A stretch of DNA of 64,000 nt from positions 950,591 through 1,014,590 of the forward strand of contig JAVSML010024609.1 of the NCBI GenBank assembly GCA_038503035.1, given 5' to 3'. A program made the position numbers and the translations under genes. The notes beneath the pieces are model-generated. The model ran no database searches, was not told where the DNA came from, and saw only the letters and a program-made list of their open reading frames with translations. The DNA comes from Crocodylus rhombifer. Taxonomy: Eukaryota; Chordata; Crocodylia; Crocodylidae. Positions 59,601 through 64,000 of the stretch are shown piece by piece; within the stretch, counting starts at the first letter, position 1, and each line of letters begins with the position of its first letter.

Positions 59601-60337
59601 TTAATTTTGAAACACTACATTAATCCCACCAGTCCTGCACATCCAGATGCTAACCTGCTAGTACTTATGACAATGCCCCTGCAAAAGTCTGTGATGCTTC
59701 TAGCTTGTCTACTGGAAGTGATATGTCAGGAACACTTTCTTAGTATAAAGTTTTTCCCTAGTTTCATCAGACATCTAGGTCTTTAAACCAGGCCGTTTTT
59801 TTCCATGCCACAATGTTAATATTGTTAATATTCTGTGTACACTACTGTAAAAAGACTTAGACAAAGTATCTGAAAACAATTCAAGAGTTTCAAAGTGTTG
59901 GCCTCACCCTAATACCAGCTCCTTGCATCTGTGCTGCTTCTGGCTTTCCAAGAAAAGTATCATCTTGAAGAAATAATTTCACTGAGGCTAAAGGGATACT
60001 GTCTGCTGCAGATGCCATGACTTTGCAATTGTGATCTGACAAAGCTGTCTTCTCTTGTGTTGTATGGAATGTCTGGATTATGCTTTCTGGGATATTTTTA
60101 TTGAAATGCTCGGTGTGCATTCCTGCAAAAAAAGAAAAAAAAAACCTAAAAGGCTTGACTGCTCTTAGTGGCAAAAAGGTCTTTTCTCCCTTTTACTGTG
60201 TTCTCTTGACACTTTTGTGGAACTTGACAAGCCTGGGAAAAATAAAATTTTGTAAAAATTTGTACAATAATGTTATAAAAAAGTTTATAATCCTAGAAAT
60301 GTTGTGTTTAATTCTTGTGCAAAAACAGTATATTCAG

Positions 60338-60343
60338 AATAAA
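60338..60343 (+). terminator. Distal poly(A) signal AATAAA
   Basis: AATAAA followed by TTATCATTT and, 25-40 bases on, the GT-rich GTCTGGATGTATTGTTG. It is the last good signal before the intergenic sequence. Another AATAAA lies 97 bases upstream at 60241. Confidence 0.5.
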
Positions 60344-60362
60344 AGTTTATCATTTAAAATCA

Positions 60363-62196
60363 ATTACTAGTCTGGATGTATTGTTGCCCTGGACAGTAGC
60401 ATGTAAGTGGAGCCGGTGTAATTGCTGAATTAGTCTCCTTCTTTTTGAATTGTTTCATAATTGTACTGTGGAATCTAAGTATCTTATCAAAAGTATAAAG
60501 AGTAAGCTAAAAACCCAGATCATTTTGGGGAGGAGATGTGCAGCTAACCTCCATATGTGCCTTGGACAGTGCTAGTCCTAGCTTTCTACTTTCATTTCCC
60601 ACTGTAAAATATTCTAAAAGCTAAAACAAACATAACCAGCACAGACTGTGTGCCGGAGTCTAAAAACCTTCCGAGACCGTCTCAGAAACGTGATTGTAAG
60701 CGAACCCCGTTCAAGAGTACATTGTTAGGAACTAAAAGAATTACAATTACAGATCATGTTTGTATATCTTTACACCCCAAGAAGTGAGATACAGGGCAAA
60801 ATTTCACATCCTGGAAATAAGCAATTTCATGGTAAACAGTGTTGATGCTTGATGTTTTAAATAGAGTGAAGAATTTTCACACAGAGGTTTACGTTAAGAC
60901 CTTACTTGGAAATTTGAGAAGAGAATTTCAGGTTCTTAGCGTGTGCCATATCTTTGTGGTACTCAGTCAGCACTGAAGACATCATGATAAAACTATTCCA
61001 GAAATGTGGTGAAAATGGAGCAGTTACGTGTTTGATGCAAGTGCTTTATGGAGGCTGATCTGTGGTGTCATGAGTGACCCTCTAGTTTTTAAATGCATCT
61101 GACTGCTACAATCTGTTTTGAGAATGGTTGTGCCTTAGTGATACGTTTTATGCCAGTCCTGAGTTCAAAATAAGTTTGGAATAGCATGGAGCATACAATA
61201 TTTTTCTTAAGTGGTAACTAACACCATCTTACAACTTTTTCACTATCATTTAAGAAATTCAGGAGTGTTGTATACATAAAATATAAAATCTCACACTGCA
61301 GCAATCTGTTTCCTCCTCTTTAATTGTACTAGAAGCAATTTTGTGACTGGATGCTGCCTAACTTAAACCCCACTGAAGTCAGTGGGAGGATTTCATTTAG
61401 ACTTCCATGGCACAAAGCACATGTTTTGGTCTGGGGACAACCTTATCTAGAGTCTCACTTCAGTTCATGTGAATATTCATGCTGATGTGTTTTCCTGATT
61501 CAGTGCATCATGGTCCATGGTGTAGGTGTTATCATTTGAGATCCCTTTCAAGGACCCTATCCTTCCCCTTCTCTGTGAATAATGGCATCTCACCCCAGCC
61601 AGTCTGTGTCTGGGCTTTGAGGATACAACTCCTGCCTACCAACCTGATGAGCTTCATTCTTGGACTCCTGTGGACAGTAAACATTAAGCAATAATCCTGA
61701 AAGTGCTTCTTCAAAAAAAATACTAGTTTGTCCAAAAGAGTACAGTGCTTAAAGAAGAAGGGATAAGACAGCAAAGGATGTGTCCACATTGTGTCCTCAG
61801 CGTAGCCAAGGGCACCCGCTCTCAACCATATGTTGGTCATCTCTTCCTGTTTTACATGCACAATGGTAGAAATGCAGTGGTAAAGCCATACTGTGGGTGT
61901 TCCCTGCAGCTACTGTCAAAGTCTGTTTCTGGTATTTTTAACCAGTCACATGAGATTTCTCCAAAGTGGCTTCACCATCACATTTCTGTGTTTGGTGCCC
62001 GTATGTAAGAGTATGTGAGGGGAGCATTCTCAAGAGAGGGCACCCTACCAGTGCCAAGGACATGACGTAGATCATGTTGTCCATGCCTCTTCAGGTTTAT
62101 TTGGTTGTCCACACTTGACATGCCCCACAAAGTCCTGGAATAGAACTGACTTAGACCAAGTGCCCCTCCATTCTCCCTGGAGATCAGTCTGCTTAA
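60363..62196. other. Downstream intergenic sequence, no recognised gene
   Basis: Sequence beyond the last poly(A) signal. No exon of a neighbour is recognised. ORFs near 61480-62200 overlap on both strands and lack family motifs. Confidence 0.45.
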
Positions 62197-62467
62197 TGGG
62201 TGCATCTACATGTCACCCTACAGTGACGTAGCAACATGCTGTGGTGACACAGCGATTACGGAGGTCTACATGTGATCACCAGTTACATTGCCATAGCAGT
62301 GCGCTCTCCGGTTATAGCATGCTGCTACAGTGATATAGTGGCAAAATCTAACTGTGCTGTACACACAGCGCTGTAACCACCTATACTGTGCCATGCTTTA
62401 GCACTTCCAAAAGTACTTTCAAAATGCCATAGCAGTGTCACCATATGGCAACATGTAAATGCACCCA
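62197..62467. mobile_element. MITE of the TGGGTGCATCTACA family (copy 5), 271 bp
   Basis: Left TGGGTGCATCTACATGTCAC and right CAACATGTAAATGCACCCA are inverted with one change in the first 16 bases. The whole element is a foldback (GTGGTGACAC, GTGTCACCATATGG). It is the same type as 7685-7974. Confidence 0.8.
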
Positions 62468-63640
62468 GTGATTACAGACCCTTTCCCTAATAGGCCTATT
62501 AAATCAAATATTTGGCTATCGCAAGCACCCTGTTGCCAGTATTGGCTCCCACTTCAGAGAAGTAAGCCTAGCTTTTGTATTTGGAGGAACTCTTTTTTTA
62601 TCTTTTCCCCTCTAGCTAATGTCAGACTCAATCTCTTGAATTAAAATAATTAGCAATACAGAGTTGAACAGGGAAACTAAGCCGCACATAAATAGTTATA
62701 AGTAATACGTACATTTTCCCAGTTCATCAAAGCCAGTCTATGATCCTTCTGTGTCTCATTTGTAGCTTTGGGATATTTTTATTCAAATAATGCTAAAGAT
62801 ATGCATAAGTAGCTAATTTGTAGCTATTAAACATGAATGAAGAATTCTAAGATCTCCAAAAGAAAATGTAGGAAAGAGAAAAAAAAAATCCCCTCCATTT
62901 TTATGCGTCTAAATAGCCTTCCTGCCTCCCCCCTCTTTGTGGAGCTAGTTCAGTTGAATTAGGATACCTTATTACATCTTAAAAATTTGGAGGGCCTTTA
63001 TTTTTATTCTGTAAAGTGACAGATTAAGGAAAATTGGTTAATTCTCTTCTACAGTAAAAACCTACAGGCATAGAATAACTCAGCCTTCTGATCTGATTGT
63101 GTAGTCTGGCTTTCTGACTTGAGGAATCAGCAACTCATATAACCACAGCCTTTGTTCTTGATTGAAGAAAATCTCATTTGAAACGCATATACTTTATCCT
63201 ACAGTGGATTATAAAGGGTAAAGTGATACTAGTGTGTCAGCAAACACTTTGGTGGAGTCATAGAAGCCTTTAAGAGTGAGGAATATGCTGCATTTGCTAC
63301 TTTTGCCACCATTTTCTGCAGTATTTCTTTTTGTTTGGGGGGGCAGGAGGAGTGCTATTAATGATTACCTCTGACACTTGTTTTGTTGAGGAGTATGTTC
63401 AAGTACATAGCCACAGTGCATGGTGGCTTTTTTGTTCTCATCATGATAATCTTTAAAGCAGTTTCCATGCACAGCTTAAAATGAGTTATTTTACACACCG
63501 CATGCAAGATAAGGAATACAAGGGGGAAGAGTTTCCCTTTTAATCTGCATTGGTTTAATTCAGACTGTTTTGTGATGTCAGCTACACTTTGCGTCTTGAT
63601 TATTTAAAAATAAATGCCCTTGGGTATTACTGTACACAAG
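62468..63640. other. Downstream intergenic sequence, no recognised feature
   Basis: AT-rich unique-looking sequence with G and T homopolymers near 63340. Confidence 0.45.
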
Positions 63641-63880
63641 TGTGTGTGTATGTTTGTATGTGTGTGCATGTGCATATCTTAATGCTAGCTACTACTTAGT
63701 GCTTAAAACATGTTAATGCAGAAAAAGTGTGTGTGTGTAGACATAAATACATATATACATATACATACACATCTATATACATATATATGTGTGTGTGTGT
63801 ATAGATATAGTAATATATATATCTGTGTGTGTGTGTGTGTATACGGACATACACACACACACACAGATATATATTTATAC
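63640..63880. repeat. TG/CA and TA microsatellite cluster with a foldback
   Basis: Several (TG)n and (TA)n tracts. At 63812-63872 a tract of ATATCTGTGTG type is followed by its inverted complement CACACAGATATATAT with only a few bases between. This gives arms of about 28 bp. Confidence 0.85.
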
Positions 63881-64000
63881 AGTAAAAGCCGCGTTATCCT
63901 GTGCCTTACTAACTGGCATGCCAATCGATACGGCAAAAGCGAGAACACTATTACACTTCCAGTTCCACCGAGCCCCCACAGCCCAGGACAAAGCAGCCTT
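63880..64000. mobile_element. Start of a pogo/Tigger-like element running off the window
   Basis: ACAGTAAAAGCCGCGTTATC followed by CTGTGCCTTACTAACTGGCATGCC resembles the Tigger-type terminus CAGTAAAACCTCGTTATCCGGC-CT. The rest lies beyond the window. The CpG content (CGCG, TCGATACGG) suggests it is less decayed than its surroundings. Confidence 0.5.

Larger units (their letters stand above)
55817..60362 (+). other. CACNA2D1: Probable 3' UTR of the CACNA2D1-like gene
   Basis: About 4.5 kb of AT-rich sequence follows the stop with no recognisable interspersed repeat and no convincing ORF. This is unusual in this repeat-rich window and suits an exon under constraint. AATAAA hexamers occur at 56688, 56869, 57770, 60241 and 60338. 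The last is followed within 25 bases by a TG-rich stretch, as expected at a major cleavage site, so I place the distal end near 60362. Long 3' UTRs are usual for this gene. The extent is inferred, not shown. Confidence 0.55.

Noticed and set aside
61479..62008. ORFs that could be an exon of a downstream gene
   Set aside because: They have overlapping frames on both strands, no splice-site pairs with matching phase, and no recognised domain. Part of the sequence resembles a worn amniote repeat.
63703..63948. 81-codon ORF on the - strand rich in Thr/His/Tyr/Val
   Set aside because: It is a translation of TG/CA/TA microsatellites.

Overview
This is a window of vertebrate nuclear DNA, not prokaryotic. 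It is AT-rich, has short exons with GT..AG introns, and is full of CR1 non-LTR retrotransposons and short terminal-inverted-repeat DNA elements. The CR1 3' tails are built on a CATAGTTT-type repeat. Together with a reptile-grade coding sequence this points to a sauropsid, most likely a crocodilian. A turtle is not excluded.

The only protein gene I can support is on the + strand: the 3' two-thirds of a voltage-gated calcium channel alpha-2/delta subunit, best matched to CACNA2D1. Nineteen coding exons are readable, from 5758 to the stop codon at 55814-55816. All have canonical AG/GT borders and matching codon phases, with one exception noted below. They encode, in order, the end of the VWA domain, most of the first Cache-type domain, the later alpha-2 ectodomain, the alpha-2/delta cleavage region, the Cys-rich delta peptide, and a hydrophobic C-terminus of GPI-anchor or membrane type. 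A long 3' UTR follows, probably to about 60362, with several AATAAA signals.

The exception lies between exons 16012-16086 and 28000-28084. The phases do not join, and about 170-190 expected residues (recalled family length) are absent. An assembly gap of ten N at 16589-16598 lies in this interval, so the missing exons are probably in unassembled sequence.

Repeats by region. 1-5757: a non-LTR reverse transcriptase remnant with a nested hAT-type MITE, a 0.7 kb foldback element and a second LINE tail. 7.6-15.6 kb: several MITEs and a 0.95 kb hAT-like element. 16.9-26.3 kb: two copies of an AGGCTA-ended element, a + strand CR1, a pogo/Tigger-like element and two abutting - strand CR1 copies. 35-36 kb and 42-54 kb: further foldback elements, a third large CR1 and more MITEs. 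60.4-64 kb lies downstream of the gene and holds one MITE, TG/CA microsatellites and the start of a pogo-like element.

I found no rRNA, convincing tRNA, CRISPR, operon or viral gene. The most interesting points are the missing-exon gap, a possible alternative terminal exon at 47716-47886, and the chance that the gene is a diverged CACNA2D1 paralogue. A MITE whose removal exactly restores the reading frame of its host LINE, and several large DNA foldbacks, are also worth checking.
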